A stretch of 64,000 bases of DNA from an uncultured Cycloclasticus sp. (GCA_913057515.1 CAJXOJ010000011.1:1-64000); one strand, 5' to 3'. Positions 1 through 9,883 are shown, numbered from the stretch's first letter. Notes: generated from the letters alone by a model not told the origin. Program-made: numbers and translations.

Positions 1-218
<218 letters not shown>

Positions 219-312
219 ATAACACCCAAAAGGGTTGTTATTTAAATAACTAACATTATGAATTGATGTACAACTTTCTAAATTATTGCAGAGAATATCT
301 CTGATGCCGATT

Positions 313-430
313 TGCCTGGTGGCAATAGCGAGCGTGTACCACCCGATCCCATCCCGACCTCGGAAGTGAAACCGCTTAGCGCCGATGATAGTGTGGCAAT
401 AGCCATGTGAAAGTAGGGAACTGCCAGGCT
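313..430 (+). rRNA. rrf: 5S ribosomal RNA
   Basis: This is a complete 5S rRNA of about 118 nt. It starts TGCCTGGTGGCAATAGCGAG, contains the conserved AGAAGTGAAACCGCTTAGCG-type loop region (here GGAAGTGAAACCGCTTAGCG) and ends GAACTGCCAGGCT, which pairs with the 5' end. It lies downstream of the 23S gene and just ahead of the rrn terminator. Confidence 0.96.
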
Positions 431-438
431 TTTACAAC

Positions 439-467
439 AAAACCCGCCTTCTGGCGGGTTTTTTTTG
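439..467 (+). terminator. Rho-independent terminator of the rrn operon
   Basis: A GC-rich hairpin (AACCCGCC, loop TTCT, GGCGGGTT) is followed directly by a run of T residues, just after the 5S gene. This is the expected end of the rRNA transcript. Confidence 0.93.
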
Positions 468-942
468 GTCTTATGAAACACAGACTAACGCTAAATTATT
501 TAGCTGAAATTTGATAGTTTTTACCCAATTAAGTATTAGCTTAGGCCGGTGCTAAACTATATTTTCCTGTAGAGATGTGACTTGTTAGCAACGCTTTTTT
601 CGGTAATTTTAAGCAATTAATATTGCTGAGGTAGGCCATTCGCTACCCTATGCTAGGTTTGCGGTATAGGAGTCGTTGTAGAAGGTTTTAGCCCGACTTT
701 CGTGGACTAAGGATGGGCATTTTTATTTAATTAAATGGCTTATAAGCTAAGCTAAAGCAAACTGGAGTAGTTAACTTCGTTATTAAATCAATATAAGAGC
801 AGTTATATTCAATAATAAATAAACGGACCTTCTATCATTAAGCCGATATAGGCTTAATAACTTAATTGTTCGAGTTGATTTTAGATCTAGAAATTTACGG
901 CGAACTAGCTTTATATAAGTAGGTGTATTGATTATATTGTTC
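468..942. other. AT-rich non-coding stretch between rrn and prpF
   Basis: About 475 bases hold no convincing reading frame, tRNA or repeat. The only structure noticed is a weak GCCC...GGGC stem near 690-718 followed by ATTTTTATTT, which could end a small transcript but is not convincing. Both flanking transcripts end here (rrn rightward, prp leftward), so no promoter is required. Confidence 0.5.
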
Positions 943-973
943 GCTAAAAAGCAGCTTAAAGCTGCTTTTTAGC
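943..973 (-). terminator. Terminator downstream of prpF
   Basis: A perfect 13-bp inverted repeat, GCTAAAAAGCAGC and its complement, is separated by 5 bases and lies 27 bases beyond the prpF stop. The A/T-rich outer stem gives a T-run on the minus strand. It is a good end for the leftward prp transcript and could also work on the other strand. Confidence 0.85.
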
Positions 974-999
974 CAGTAACCTATATGTGTTATACCTAC

Positions 1000-2178
1000 T
1001 TAAAAAGAATCACCCGGTATTCTAACGGAACCTTCCATTAAAACTCGAGCGCTTCTACTCATGATAGCTTTTGAAACAGTCCATTCGCCATTGGCTTGAT
1101 TTGCTTCTGCACCAACCCGCAACGTACCTGACGGGTGACCAAATACAATGGAGTTTCGATTCCCACCACCAGCAGCAAGGTTAACTAAAGTGCCAGGGAC
1201 AGCAGCAGCGGCCCCAATTGCTACGGCTGCGGTGCCCATCATTGCATGATGTAGCTTGCCCATAGATAAGGCGCGTACGTGTAAATCAATGTCGCTTGCG
1301 GGTACTTCTTTGTTACTTGATGTAGTGTAGGTTTGTGGACCAGAAACGAAGGCTATTTTAGGTGTGTGCAGACGGTTTGCGGCTTCTGCAATATCATCAA
1401 TTAGCCCCATTCTAAGCGCACCATAAGCACGAATCGTTTCAAGCATGGTGAGTGCTTTGTCGTCTGTATTAATCGACTCTTGCAGTTCAGTACCTCTGTA
1501 TCCAATATCGGCTGCATTAACAAAGATCGTAGGAATCCCTGCGGTAATCATTGTAGCTTTAAAAGTACCGATACCGGGTACTTCCAATTGATCGATGAGG
1601 TTTCCTGTTGGGAACATTGGCTCACCTTCAGCAGAGGGGTTTAAGAATTGCACTTCTACTTCTGCAGCTGGGAAGGTAACGCCATCTAATTCAAAATCTC
1701 CAGTTTCTTGGACTTCTCCATTGGTGATTGGCACTTGTGCAATGATGGTCTTTTTAATATTAGCTTGCCAGATGCGAATAGTGGCGATACCGTTATCAGG
1801 TACACGTGTAGGGTCAACTAATCCATTACTGATAGCAAATGAGCCTACTGCAGCTGTTAAATTCCCACAATTACCGCTCCAATCAACAAAAGGTCTATCA
1901 ATCGCTACTTGACCGAAGAGGTAATCAACATCATGCTCCGGTTGGGTGCTTTTTGATAGAATAACCGTCTTACTGGTACTTGATGTAGCGCCGCCCATGC
2001 CGTCTGTTTGCTTACCGTATGGGTCAGGGCTGCCAATTACACGTAGTAAAATATTATCACGTGCTTCACCAGCGACTTGTGCGACTTCAGGCAAGTCCGT
2101 TAAATTGAAAAAAACGCCTTTACTTGTTCCTCCACGCATATAGGTAGCAGGGATTTTAATTTGTGGTACATGTTTCAT
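1000..2178 (-). CDS. prpF: PrpF, AcnD-accessory protein (2-methylaconitate isomerase family)
   Basis: The protein has 392 residues with the family's N-terminal pattern around IPATYMRGGTSKGVFF and later glycine-rich segments such as DGMGGATSSTSK and GNCGNLTAAVG. PrpF belongs to the DapF-like isomerase fold. In organisms that use AcnD instead of PrpD it converts 2-methyl-trans-aconitate to the cis form, completing the dehydration branch of the methylcitrate cycle. It is the last gene of the cluster, 14 bases after acnD, and a strong terminator follows. Family assignment is confident from sequence and position. The biochemical role is carried over from the family. Confidence 0.95.
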   Translation of the reverse strand: MKHVPQIKIPATYMRGGTSKGVFFNLTDLPEVAQVAGEARDNILLRVIGSPDPYGKQTDGMGGATSSTSKTVILSKSTQPEHDVDYLFGQVAIDRPFVDWSGNCGNLTAAVGSFAISNGLVDPTRVPDNGIATIRIWQANIKKTIIAQVPITNGEVQETGDFELDGVTFPAAEVEVQFLNPSAEGEPMFPTGNLIDQLEVPGIGTFKATMITAGIPTIFVNAADIGYRGTELQESINTDDKALTMLETIRAYGALRMGLIDDIAEAANRLHTPKIAFVSGPQTYTTSSNKEVPASDIDLHVRALSMGKLHHAMMGTAAVAIGAAAAVPGTLVNLAAGGGNRNSIVFGHPSGTLRVGAEANQANGEWTVSKAIMSRSARVLMEGSVRIPGDSF

Positions 2179-2192
2179 TCTACTAAGCCTCT

Positions 2193-4784
2193 TTATGCGA
2201 CTGATGAATCTAAGAAGTCCTGTGCAAAGCGTTGTAGCACACCACCTGCTTGATAGACGAGTACTTCATCTGCGGTATCTAATCGACAGGTAACGGGTAC
2301 ATCGACGATTTCACCATTTTTGCGAGTAATAGTTAGTGTTAATGTTGCCCGTGGAGTTATTTCACCGGTCACGCTGTATGTTTCAGTGCCATCTATATGG
2401 TATGTATTACGGTTTTCGCCTGCTTTAAACTCAACAGGCAGCACGCCCATACCAACAAGGTTAGTACGGTGAATACGCTCAAAGCCTTCAGCAACAATGA
2501 CTTCTACCCCTGCTAAACGGACGCCTTTAGCAGCCCAGTCACGGGATGATCCTTGGCCGTAATCAGCTCCGGCAACAATAATAAGTGGTTGCTTGCGTTC
2601 CATGTAGGTTTCTATCGCTTCCCACATACGGCTAACGGTTCCTTCAGGTTCAATACGAGCTAGCGAACCCTGTTTGACTTCGCCATTTTCCTTAACCATT
2701 TCGTTCAACAATTTTGGGTTTGCAAAGGTTGCGCGTTGAGCCGTTAGATGGTCGCCACGGTGTGTTGCATACGAGTTGAAGTCCACTTCAGGTAGTCCCA
2801 TTTTGGCAAGGTAAGCACCGGCAGCACTATCTAGCATAATGGCATTTGACGGTGATAGATGATCAGTCGTGATGTTGTCACCTAGCACGGCAAGGGGGCG
2901 TAAATCTTTCAAGGTACGCTCACCGGCTAATGCACCTTCCCAATAAGGAGGGCGGCGAATATATGTCGTTTGTGGGCGCCAATCGTACAATGGGCTAACT
3001 TCTTCTTGTTGAACTGAAGCTTCAGGGAACATTGGAATATAAACTTGGCGAAATTGTTCTGGTTTAACACTTTTCGAAACAATGGCGTCAATTTCTTCAT
3101 CACTAGGCCAAATATCTTTTAGTGTTACAGGGTTACCACTTTGGTCATTACCGAGTACGTCTTTTTCTATATCAAAGCGAATGGTACCTGCTATTGCATA
3201 GGCAACTACTAAAGGTGGAGATGCCAAGAAGGCTTGTTTAGCATAAGGGTGAATACGGCCATCAAAGTTACGGTTGCCAGATAATACGGCCGTTGAATAT
3301 AGGTCGCGATCAATGATTTCTTTTTGAATGACTGGGTCTAAAGCTCCGCTCATACCGTTACAGGTTGTACAAGCAAAACCAACAATGCCGAAGCCCATTT
3401 GCTCTAATTCCGTTAATAAATTTGCGTCTTCTAAATACAATTGAGCAACTTTAGAGCCCGGTGCAAAAGATGATTTAACCCAAGGTTTACGTGTTAAGCC
3501 TAATTCATTTGCTTTTTTTGCAACAAGACCGGCGGCAATGACATTGCGCGGGTTACTGGTGTTGGTACAGCTGGTGATCGCAGCGATAATGACTGCACCA
3601 TCAGGCATTAAGCCCTCTTCGTTTTCAACCACGCCTGAGATGCCACGTTCCGCTAACTCAGAGGTAGGCACTCGACGGTGCGGATTTGATGGGCCAGCAA
3701 TATTGCGTACAACAGACGATAAATCAAATGTCAGAACGCGTTCATATTCGGCCGTTTTAAGGTCATCTGCCCATAGACCTGTTTCTTTTGCGTAGGTTTC
3801 AACCAATTTTACTTGTTCAGCATCGCGACCGGTTAGTTTAAGGTAGTCGATGGTTTGTTCATCAATGAAGAATAAACCGGCTGATGCACCAAATTCTGGT
3901 GTCATGTTAGAGATCGTTGCGCGGTCTCCAATGGTTAAGTCGGCAGCACCTTCTCCGTAAAACTCTAGGTAGGATGAAACAACTTTTTCGTTACGTAAAA
4001 ATTCAGTGATAGCCAGAACGATGTCCGTTGCCGTAATGCCGGGCTGACGCTTGCCAGTTAGCTCAACACCAATAATGTTAGGTAAGCGCATATAAGAAGG
4101 ACGACCTAACATCACCGTTTCAGCCTCTAAGCCACCAACGCCAATAGCTATAACGCCCAAGGCGTCAACATGGGGTGTATGGCTGTCTGTACCAACCAAG
4201 GTATCAGGGAAGGCGACGCCATCACGTGCATGTACGACGGGTGACATTTTTTCGAGGTTAATTTGATGCATGATGCCATTTCCAGGCTGAATTACATCAA
4301 CATTTTTGAAGGCTTTTTTGGTCCAATTAATGAAGTGAAAACGATCATCATTACGACGATCTTCAATTTCACGGTTCTTTTCAAAAGCATCTTTTTCGAA
4401 GCCTGCGTGTTCTACCGCAAGAGAATGGTCCACAATTAGCTGGGTGGGTACTACAGGATTAACTTTAGAGGGGTCACCGCCTTTTTCAGCAATGGCATCA
4501 CGTAAGCCTGCTAAATCAACCAAGGCGGTTTGTCCTAAGATATCGTGGCAGACAACACGTGCTGGGTACCAAGGGAAATCTAGGTCTTGCTTACGTTCAA
4601 TGATTTGTTTCAGTGAGTTGGTTAATGAAGCTGGATCGCAACGCCTTACCAGATTCTCCGCATGTACGCGTGAGGTGTAGGGTAGTTTTGCATAAGCGCC
4701 GGGTTGTATGGCTTCAATCGCTGCGCGTGTGTCAAAAAAATCTAAGTCGGAACCAGGTAGTTTTTTGCGGTATTCAGTGTTCAT
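2193..4784 (-). CDS. acnD: AcnD, Fe/S-dependent 2-methylcitrate dehydratase
   Basis: This 863-residue aconitase-superfamily enzyme has the 4Fe-4S cysteine motifs SCTNTSNP and ACTTCNGMSG. The C-terminal swivel domain contains GADYGQGSSRDWAAKG, which binds substrate carboxylates. The length and the neighbouring prpF point to AcnD rather than housekeeping AcnA. AcnD dehydrates 2-methylcitrate to 2-methyl-trans-aconitate and needs PrpF to finish the conversion. No prpD is present in the window, which fits the AcnD/PrpF version of the pathway. It sits between prpC and prpF, and the prpC-acnD gap contains a strong hairpin (see 4817-4840). Confidence 0.95.
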   Translation of the reverse strand: MNTEYRKKLPGSDLDFFDTRAAIEAIQPGAYAKLPYTSRVHAENLVRRCDPASLTNSLKQIIERKQDLDFPWYPARVVCHDILGQTALVDLAGLRDAIAEKGGDPSKVNPVVPTQLIVDHSLAVEHAGFEKDAFEKNREIEDRRNDDRFHFINWTKKAFKNVDVIQPGNGIMHQINLEKMSPVVHARDGVAFPDTLVGTDSHTPHVDALGVIAIGVGGLEAETVMLGRPSYMRLPNIIGVELTGKRQPGITATDIVLAITEFLRNEKVVSSYLEFYGEGAADLTIGDRATISNMTPEFGASAGLFFIDEQTIDYLKLTGRDAEQVKLVETYAKETGLWADDLKTAEYERVLTFDLSSVVRNIAGPSNPHRRVPTSELAERGISGVVENEEGLMPDGAVIIAAITSCTNTSNPRNVIAAGLVAKKANELGLTRKPWVKSSFAPGSKVAQLYLEDANLLTELEQMGFGIVGFACTTCNGMSGALDPVIQKEIIDRDLYSTAVLSGNRNFDGRIHPYAKQAFLASPPLVVAYAIAGTIRFDIEKDVLGNDQSGNPVTLKDIWPSDEEIDAIVSKSVKPEQFRQVYIPMFPEASVQQEEVSPLYDWRPQTTYIRRPPYWEGALAGERTLKDLRPLAVLGDNITTDHLSPSNAIMLDSAAGAYLAKMGLPEVDFNSYATHRGDHLTAQRATFANPKLLNEMVKENGEVKQGSLARIEPEGTVSRMWEAIETYMERKQPLIIVAGADYGQGSSRDWAAKGVRLAGVEVIVAEGFERIHRTNLVGMGVLPVEFKAGENRNTYHIDGTETYSVTGEITPRATLTLTITRKNGEIVDVPVTCRLDTADEVLVYQAGGVLQRFAQDFLDSSVA

Positions 4785-4816
4785 ATATTAACTCACTATA
4801 AATGTCAGATAAAAAA

Positions 4817-4840
4817 GCCAGCCTTAAATTTAAGGCTGGC
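4817..4840 (-). terminator. Intra-operon hairpin between prpC and acnD
   Basis: A perfect 24-bp palindrome with arms GCCAGCCTTAAA/TTTAAGGCTGGC is followed on the minus strand by six T residues. It sits between the prpC stop and the acnD start. It has the form of a Rho-independent terminator inside the operon, so it probably attenuates or processes the message. No separate acnD promoter was recognised. Confidence 0.75.
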
Positions 4841-4860
4841 TGTATTTGTTGCAGAGCCCG

Positions 4861-5988
4861 TTAGTCGCGATCTGCAATAGCTGTAACAGGGCGTGGGTCT
4901 GGGCCGGTGTAATCAGCATTAGGGCGAATGATTCGGTTATTTGAACGTTGTTCTATTACGTGTGCTGTCCAGCCGGTTACTCGAGACATGACGAAAATGG
5001 GTGTAAATAACTTTGTTGGAATGCCCATGAAATGGTAAGCCGATGCATGGAAGAAATCAGCATTACAGAATAGTTTCTTTTCACGCCACATAACTTCTTC
5101 ACAACGTACGGACACAGGATAAAGTGTTGTGTCACCAACATCTGCAGCCAATTTTTCAGACCATTTTTTAATCACTGCATTACGTGGGTCGCTTACCGTA
5201 TAAACCGCATGACCAAAGCCCATGATTTTTTCTTTACGTGCAAGCATGCCCATCATTTTTTCTTCAGCTTCTTCTGGCGACGTCCAGTTTTCAATCATGT
5301 CCATAGCCGCTTCGTTTGCGCCGCCATGTAGTGGGCCGCGTAATGTACCAATAGCGCCAGTTACACATGAATGGATATCAGATAATGTTGAGGCGCATAC
5401 GCGAGCGGTAAAGGTTGATGCGTTAAACTCATGTTCTGCGTATAAAATAAGGGACGCGCTCATGACGGTTGTGTGCAACTCGTTTGGTTTTTCACCGCGA
5501 AGCATATGTAAGAAGTGCCCGCCAACAGAATCATCATCGGTTTCAGTTTCAATGCGAATGCCTTCATGGCTAAACTTATACCAGTAGCAGATGATGGATG
5601 GAAAAACAGCAACCATGCGGTCTATTTTGTCTGTTTGTTCAGAAAAGTCTTTTTCTTCTTCTAAATTACCTAGCATTGAACAACCTGTGCGAATCACATC
5701 CATTGGGTGTGCCTCTGCTGGGATGTTTTCTAATACTGTTTTCAGTGCTTCAGGTAAACCACGTAATGATTTAAGCTTTGCAATATATGCATCCAACTCA
5801 GCCTGATTAGGTAGTTTGTCATAAGCCAATAAGTAGGCGACTTCTTCAAATTTAGCATTTTCTGCTAAATCGGTCATATCGTAACCGCGATAGGTTAAGC
5901 CAGTGCCAGACTTACCAACCGTACATAAAGCAGTTTCACCTGCCGATTGACCGCGAAGCCCCGCTCCGCCAACTTTCTTTTCAGCCAT
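4861..5988 (-). CDS. prpC: PrpC, 2-methylcitrate synthase
   Basis: The protein has 375 residues and the citrate synthase fold. It condenses propionyl-CoA with oxaloacetate to give 2-methylcitrate. Signature segments are GPLHGGANEAAMDMI and GFGHAVYTVSDPRN, carrying the catalytic histidines and the following residues. The short length and the lack of the N-terminal extension of hexameric citrate synthases agree with PrpC. Its start codon overlaps the prpB stop by one base (TAATG), which implies translational coupling, and the ribosome site GGAG lies inside the prpB 3' end. Citrate synthase activity as a side reaction is common in this family. Confidence 0.96.
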   Translation of the reverse strand: MAEKKVGGAGLRGQSAGETALCTVGKSGTGLTYRGYDMTDLAENAKFEEVAYLLAYDKLPNQAELDAYIAKLKSLRGLPEALKTVLENIPAEAHPMDVIRTGCSMLGNLEEEKDFSEQTDKIDRMVAVFPSIICYWYKFSHEGIRIETETDDDSVGGHFLHMLRGEKPNELHTTVMSASLILYAEHEFNASTFTARVCASTLSDIHSCVTGAIGTLRGPLHGGANEAAMDMIENWTSPEEAEEKMMGMLARKEKIMGFGHAVYTVSDPRNAVIKKWSEKLAADVGDTTLYPVSVRCEEVMWREKKLFCNADFFHASAYHFMGIPTKLFTPIFVMSRVTGWTAHVIEQRSNNRIIRPNADYTGPDPRPVTAIADRD

Positions 5989-6875
5989 TATTTTTTCTCC
6001 TTTGAAAATAGCGCATCTAATTTTTGTTCATATTCGTGATAACCCAATATATCGTAGAGTTCCATACGCGTTTGCATGGTATCCACCACGTTTACTTGGG
6101 TACCTTCCTTGCGAATGGTTTCATATACATTAAGTGCTGCGTTGCTCATAGCGCGGAACGCAGATAATGGATACAGAACCATGCTGGCGCCAGCTTCGCC
6201 TAGTTCAGTTGTTGTGAAGTAAGGCGTTTTACCAAACTCTGTAATATTTGCCAGAACAGGAACGTCTACTGCAGCGGTAAAGGCACGGTAGTCATCTAGC
6301 TCATAAACGGCTTCGGCAAAAATCATATCAGCACCCGCTTCGACGTAAGCACACGCGCGATCAATGGCGGCTTGTTGACCTTCGCTGTTGTAGGCATCAG
6401 TTCGCGCCATCAAAACAAAGTCAGGGTCTGTTTTTGCGTCAGCAGCTGCTTTTACACGGTCAACCATCTCTTCTTTTGTAACGAGCTCTTTGTTGGGGCG
6501 GTGCCCACAACGTTTGGCTGCTACTTGGTCCTCAATATGGACGGCAGCAACGCCAGCACGTTCAAATTCTTTAATGGTACGGGCAATGCTAAATGCGCTG
6601 CCCCAGCCGGTGTCGATATCAACCAATAAAGGCACGTTTGTTGCTGCTGTGATACGGCTCGCATCGGTGAGTACGTCGTTTAGTGTGGTTACACCTAAAT
6701 CCGGTAGGCCAAATGATGTGTTCGCGACGCCGCCACCTGATAAATAAATAGCTTTGTAGCCGGTTTTTTCAGCTAATAAAGCGGCATAGGCATTGATGGT
6801 GCCCATGATTTGCAGTGGTTTTTCTTCAGCCATTGCTTCACGGAAGCGTAGGCCTGCTGATTTGATTGTGCTCAT
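5988..6875 (-). CDS. prpB: PrpB, 2-methylisocitrate lyase
   Basis: The 295-residue protein belongs to the isocitrate lyase/PEP mutase family. The loop KRCGH is intact, as are the metal-site segment [10 protein letters not shown] and the phosphate-binding-like region MARTDAYN. It cleaves 2-methylisocitrate to pyruvate and succinate, the last step of the methylcitrate cycle. AAGGAG lies upstream of the chosen ATG. The 94-base gap to prpE is the largest gap within prpE-prpF and contains a short perfect palindrome that may be an operator. prpC follows with a one-base overlap. Confidence 0.96.
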   Translation of the reverse strand: MSTIKSAGLRFREAMAEEKPLQIMGTINAYAALLAEKTGYKAIYLSGGGVANTSFGLPDLGVTTLNDVLTDASRITAATNVPLLVDIDTGWGSAFSIARTIKEFERAGVAAVHIEDQVAAKRCGHRPNKELVTKEEMVDRVKAAADAKTDPDFVLMARTDAYNSEGQQAAIDRACAYVEAGADMIFAEAVYELDDYRAFTAAVDVPVLANITEFGKTPYFTTTELGEAGASMVLYPLSAFRAMSNAALNVYETIRKEGTQVNVVDTMQTRMELYDILGYHEYEQKLDALFSKEKK

Positions 6876-6908
6876 CTAAATAAAACTCCTTAACTAAAAT
6901 TTTTGTTT

Positions 6909-6923
6909 ATACCCATCGGGTAT
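6909..6923 (-). promoter_or_regulatory. Candidate operator ahead of prpB
   Basis: ATACCCATCGGGTAT is a perfect 6-3-6 palindrome located 34-48 bases upstream of the prpB start, within the prpE-prpB gap. On the minus strand it overlaps a TATAAA sequence that could be a -10 element. No -35 match is convincing and no regulator gene lies nearby, so operator function is a suggestion only. Confidence 0.4.
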
Positions 6924-6969
6924 CAGTTTCATGGAAGTGGACGGGTAAAATGCACCACTTAACTCGGTT

Positions 6970-8868
6970 CTAAGCGCTTTTTGGGTACCCCAGCGCCTTA
7001 AGGTTGTTGGTGATTTCGCCTAATGTGGTTGGGTCGTCTATTGTTGCAGGAACTTTGTGTTCCACTCCATCAGCCATGCTACGCATGGTGCCGCGCAGTA
7101 TTTTACCAGATCTTGTCTTAGGAAGGCGCTTAACAACGGTGGCTACCTTGAAGGCAGCGACGGGGCCAATTTTTTCGCGTATTAATGCGATGAGTTCTTT
7201 GGCGACATCATCATCATTTCGATGAGCGCCAGACTGTAAGACGGCAAAGCCTATAGGCGACTGTCCTTTGAGATTGTCGGCAACGCCAATGACAGCACAC
7301 TCTGCCACATCCGGATGCGAGGCAATGACCTCTTCCATTGCACCTGTCGATAATCGGTGTCCGGCGACATTAATCACGTCATCTGTACGGCCCATGATGT
7401 AAACATAGCCATCTTCATCTTGGTAGCCCGCATCGCCTGTTTCGTAATAGCCTTCAAACGTCTCAAGATAAGAACTTCTGAATCGCTGTTCGTTCTGCCA
7501 TAGTGTTGGGAATGTACCTGGTGGCAAAGGCAGTTTGATAGCAATTGCGCCCATTTCTCCCGCTGCAACAGCTTCTCCAGCGTCACCTAAGAACCGAACA
7601 TCGTAACCTGGTACAGGCTTTGTTGGTGAGCCGGGTTTAACCGGGAATTCCTCAAGCCCTAAGCAGTTTGATGCAATCGCCCAGCCAGTTTCAGTTTGCC
7701 ACCAATGGTCGACAACAGGTATTTGCAGATTATCTTGTGCCCAAAAGAGGGTGTCGGGGTCACAGCGTTCACCTGCTAAAAATAAAGCGCGCATGCAAGA
7801 TATGTCATATTTTTTAAGATGAAGGCAGTCAGGGTCTTCCTTTCTAATGGCTCTAAGAGCGGTAGGGGCGGTAAATAAGGAAGCAACTTTATGCTCTGAA
7901 ATAACACGCCAGAAGGCGCCTGGATCAGGTGTTCCAACAGGTTTGCCTTCGAAAATAACGGTTGTGGAGCCATTTAGTAACGGGCCGTAACAAATGTAAG
8001 AATGTCCAACAACCCAGCCTATATCGGATGCGGCCCAAAAGACTTCGCCTGGCTCGATATTATAGAGGTACTTCATGGTCCACATCATGGCAACGGCGTG
8101 GCCACCATTGTCACGTACGACGCCTTTGGGCTGTCCGGTAGTGCCAGAGGTGTAAAGAATATAGAGAGGGTCAGTTGCATCGACTGATACGCAATCTACC
8201 GGTGTGCTGTTTGCTATAGCTGTTGCCCAATCAACATCGCGACCGTCCTGCATCTCGGCTTGTTCTTGTGGGCGTTGCAATATGACGGTATATGCTGGTT
8301 TATGGTCCGATAATTCAATCGCGCCATCTAATAAGGGTTTGTACTTAATAACCCGTGAACCCTCAATGCCGCATGAGGCAGAGAGAATAACGTCGGGTTT
8401 TGCATCGTTAATACGGGTAGCTAGTTCATTAGCGGCAAAACCACCAAAAACTACTGAGTGAATCGCACCAATTCTTGCGCAGGCCAACATAGCCATAACG
8501 CCTTCAGGAATCATAGGCATGTAAACTAATACTCGGTCACCTTTTGTAACACCGAGGCTAGATAAAACACCGGCGAGCTTGGAGACTTCGTTCAGGAGTT
8601 CTTGGTAGCTATATGTTTTTTTAGTCCCTGTTACTGGGCTGTCATAAATTAACGCAGCTTGATCTGCGCGGCCATTTGCAACATGGCGGTCAATGGCGTT
8701 ATAGCAAGTATTTAATTTTGCACCTGCAAACCAACGATATTGGGGTGCTTGGGAATCGTCTAAGACGTTAGACCATGTTTGATCCCAGTCAATCGCTTCA
8801 GCTGCTTTTGCCCAAAAGTTTTCCGGCTGATCAAGTGATTGCTTGTATTGCTCTAAATATTGCCCCAT
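6970..8868 (-). CDS. prpE: PrpE, propionate-CoA ligase
   Basis: This 632-residue AMP-forming acyl-CoA synthetase belongs to the acetyl/propionyl-CoA synthetase family. Visible motifs are the nucleotide-binding P-loop YTSGTTGQPKGV, the WWQTETGW segment, and the C-terminal KTRSGKILRGT with the catalytic lysine that can be acetylated. It activates propionate to propionyl-CoA for PrpC. The upstream AGAGGA supports the ATG used. Placement directly before prpBC-acnD-prpF favours propionate over acetate as substrate, although acetate is often accepted. It follows the MBL-fold gene by about 70 bases and is probably cotranscribed with it. Confidence 0.93.
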   Translation of the reverse strand: MGQYLEQYKQSLDQPENFWAKAAEAIDWDQTWSNVLDDSQAPQYRWFAGAKLNTCYNAIDRHVANGRADQAALIYDSPVTGTKKTYSYQELLNEVSKLAGVLSSLGVTKGDRVLVYMPMIPEGVMAMLACARIGAIHSVVFGGFAANELATRINDAKPDVILSASCGIEGSRVIKYKPLLDGAIELSDHKPAYTVILQRPQEQAEMQDGRDVDWATAIANSTPVDCVSVDATDPLYILYTSGTTGQPKGVVRDNGGHAVAMMWTMKYLYNIEPGEVFWAASDIGWVVGHSYICYGPLLNGSTTVIFEGKPVGTPDPGAFWRVISEHKVASLFTAPTALRAIRKEDPDCLHLKKYDISCMRALFLAGERCDPDTLFWAQDNLQIPVVDHWWQTETGWAIASNCLGLEEFPVKPGSPTKPVPGYDVRFLGDAGEAVAAGEMGAIAIKLPLPPGTFPTLWQNEQRFRSSYLETFEGYYETGDAGYQDEDGYVYIMGRTDDVINVAGHRLSTGAMEEVIASHPDVAECAVIGVADNLKGQSPIGFAVLQSGAHRNDDDVAKELIALIREKIGPVAAFKVATVVKRLPKTRSGKILRGTMRSMADGVEHKVPATIDDPTTLGEITNNLKALGYPKSA

Positions 8869-8941
8869 TGCTCATCCTCTGGATAACTTTTTTAGTCATC
8901 TTCGTTAGTGTTTTATTGCTCGATTGAAGCGGCCGATAATA

Positions 8942-9883
8942 CTATTTTTGAGGCGTTTTTTCAAGCCAAACCATTAGGCCTTGAACGATGAGATTTATAT
9001 CTAAGGCTAGAATTTTAAAGATGTTTTTGCTGCTCAGTTGGCAGCCAGTTGCGGAGACTTCATCCATAAAGTAGGTTTTGATTAGGTTGCTCAGTGCATC
9101 ATTGCTTGGTGCTTTTTTTGCGAATGCTGCAAATATTTTTATACGATTGCGTAGGGCATCCGCTAAGGGTTTTAGGTTCTCTACCATGCCAAAGTGAGTG
9201 AGGTAGGCGCGCTCACATTGGGTGTTTATTAGTTTGTCTATAGAATTTAGCCAGTCGTCGGGGTTAAAGTCAATCGGTGAGGTGGGCGGGAAAATAAAAG
9301 GTTGCTCGTCAACAGTCAATTCTGGGTAGGCCACACCAAAGGTGTCGCCTGTAAAAATGCCGTTGCTTGTTTTATCGACAATACAAAAATGATGTTTTGC
9401 ATGTCCTGGGGTATCGATAATACTCAAGGGCCGGTCTTGAAAATTCAGTTTGAAGCCATCAGGTGCTGCGGTTACACGCTGCTTATCAATCGGGATGAGA
9501 CTGCCATATTGTTTTTTGAACTCTGTTTCACCATATACGGCCGAAGCACCTGCTTGTAGTCGACTCGGATCGATCATATGCTGAGCGCCACGTGGGTGAA
9601 TAACGAGTTGAGCATTAGGGCATAGCTGCATGAGCCTGCCTGTGCCACCTGCGTGATCTAAATGCAAGTGTGAAGGGATAATGAAGTCAACGTTTTCGAC
9701 AGGTATTTTTTTGACCTTAAGTAGCTCTATCAGTATAGGTACTGTGTGATTGGTGCCTGCATCAATAAAGGCCGCGTGACCATTTTCTTCGATCAAGTAA
9801 CAGCTTGCTAATCCAGGTCGTACATATTGAGTATCTATGCAGCTAATGCCATAGCCTAAGTCGATATAGTTTGGTTTTTTCAT
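8942..9883 (-). CDS. MBL-fold metallo-hydrolase
   Basis: The 313-residue protein has the metallo-beta-lactamase fold. The first metal motif is HLHLDHAGG (about residues 72-80), followed by the later ligands HPRGAQH, DTPGHAKHH and GDTFG, and LTHFG near residue 230. The architecture resembles glyoxalase II or other thioesterase-like MBL enzymes. The substrate cannot be read from sequence. It is first in the leftward run leading into prpE, so a role in acyl-CoA or thioester handling during propionate use is possible but is only an inference from position. No signal peptide is evident, so the protein should be cytoplasmic. Confidence 0.8.
   Translation of the reverse strand: MKKPNYIDLGYGISCIDTQYVRPGLASCYLIEENGHAAFIDAGTNHTVPILIELLKVKKIPVENVDFIIPSHLHLDHAGGTGRLMQLCPNAQLVIHPRGAQHMIDPSRLQAGASAVYGETEFKKQYGSLIPIDKQRVTAAPDGFKLNFQDRPLSIIDTPGHAKHHFCIVDKTSNGIFTGDTFGVAYPELTVDEQPFIFPPTSPIDFNPDDWLNSIDKLINTQCERAYLTHFGMVENLKPLADALRNRIKIFAAFAKKAPSNDALSNLIKTYFMDEVSATGCQLSSKNIFKILALDINLIVQGLMVWLEKTPQK

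Noticed and set aside
278-481. 67-residue minus-strand reading frame across the 5S gene
   Set aside because: It lies over the 5S rRNA and rrn terminator, has no ribosome site and is a chance frame.
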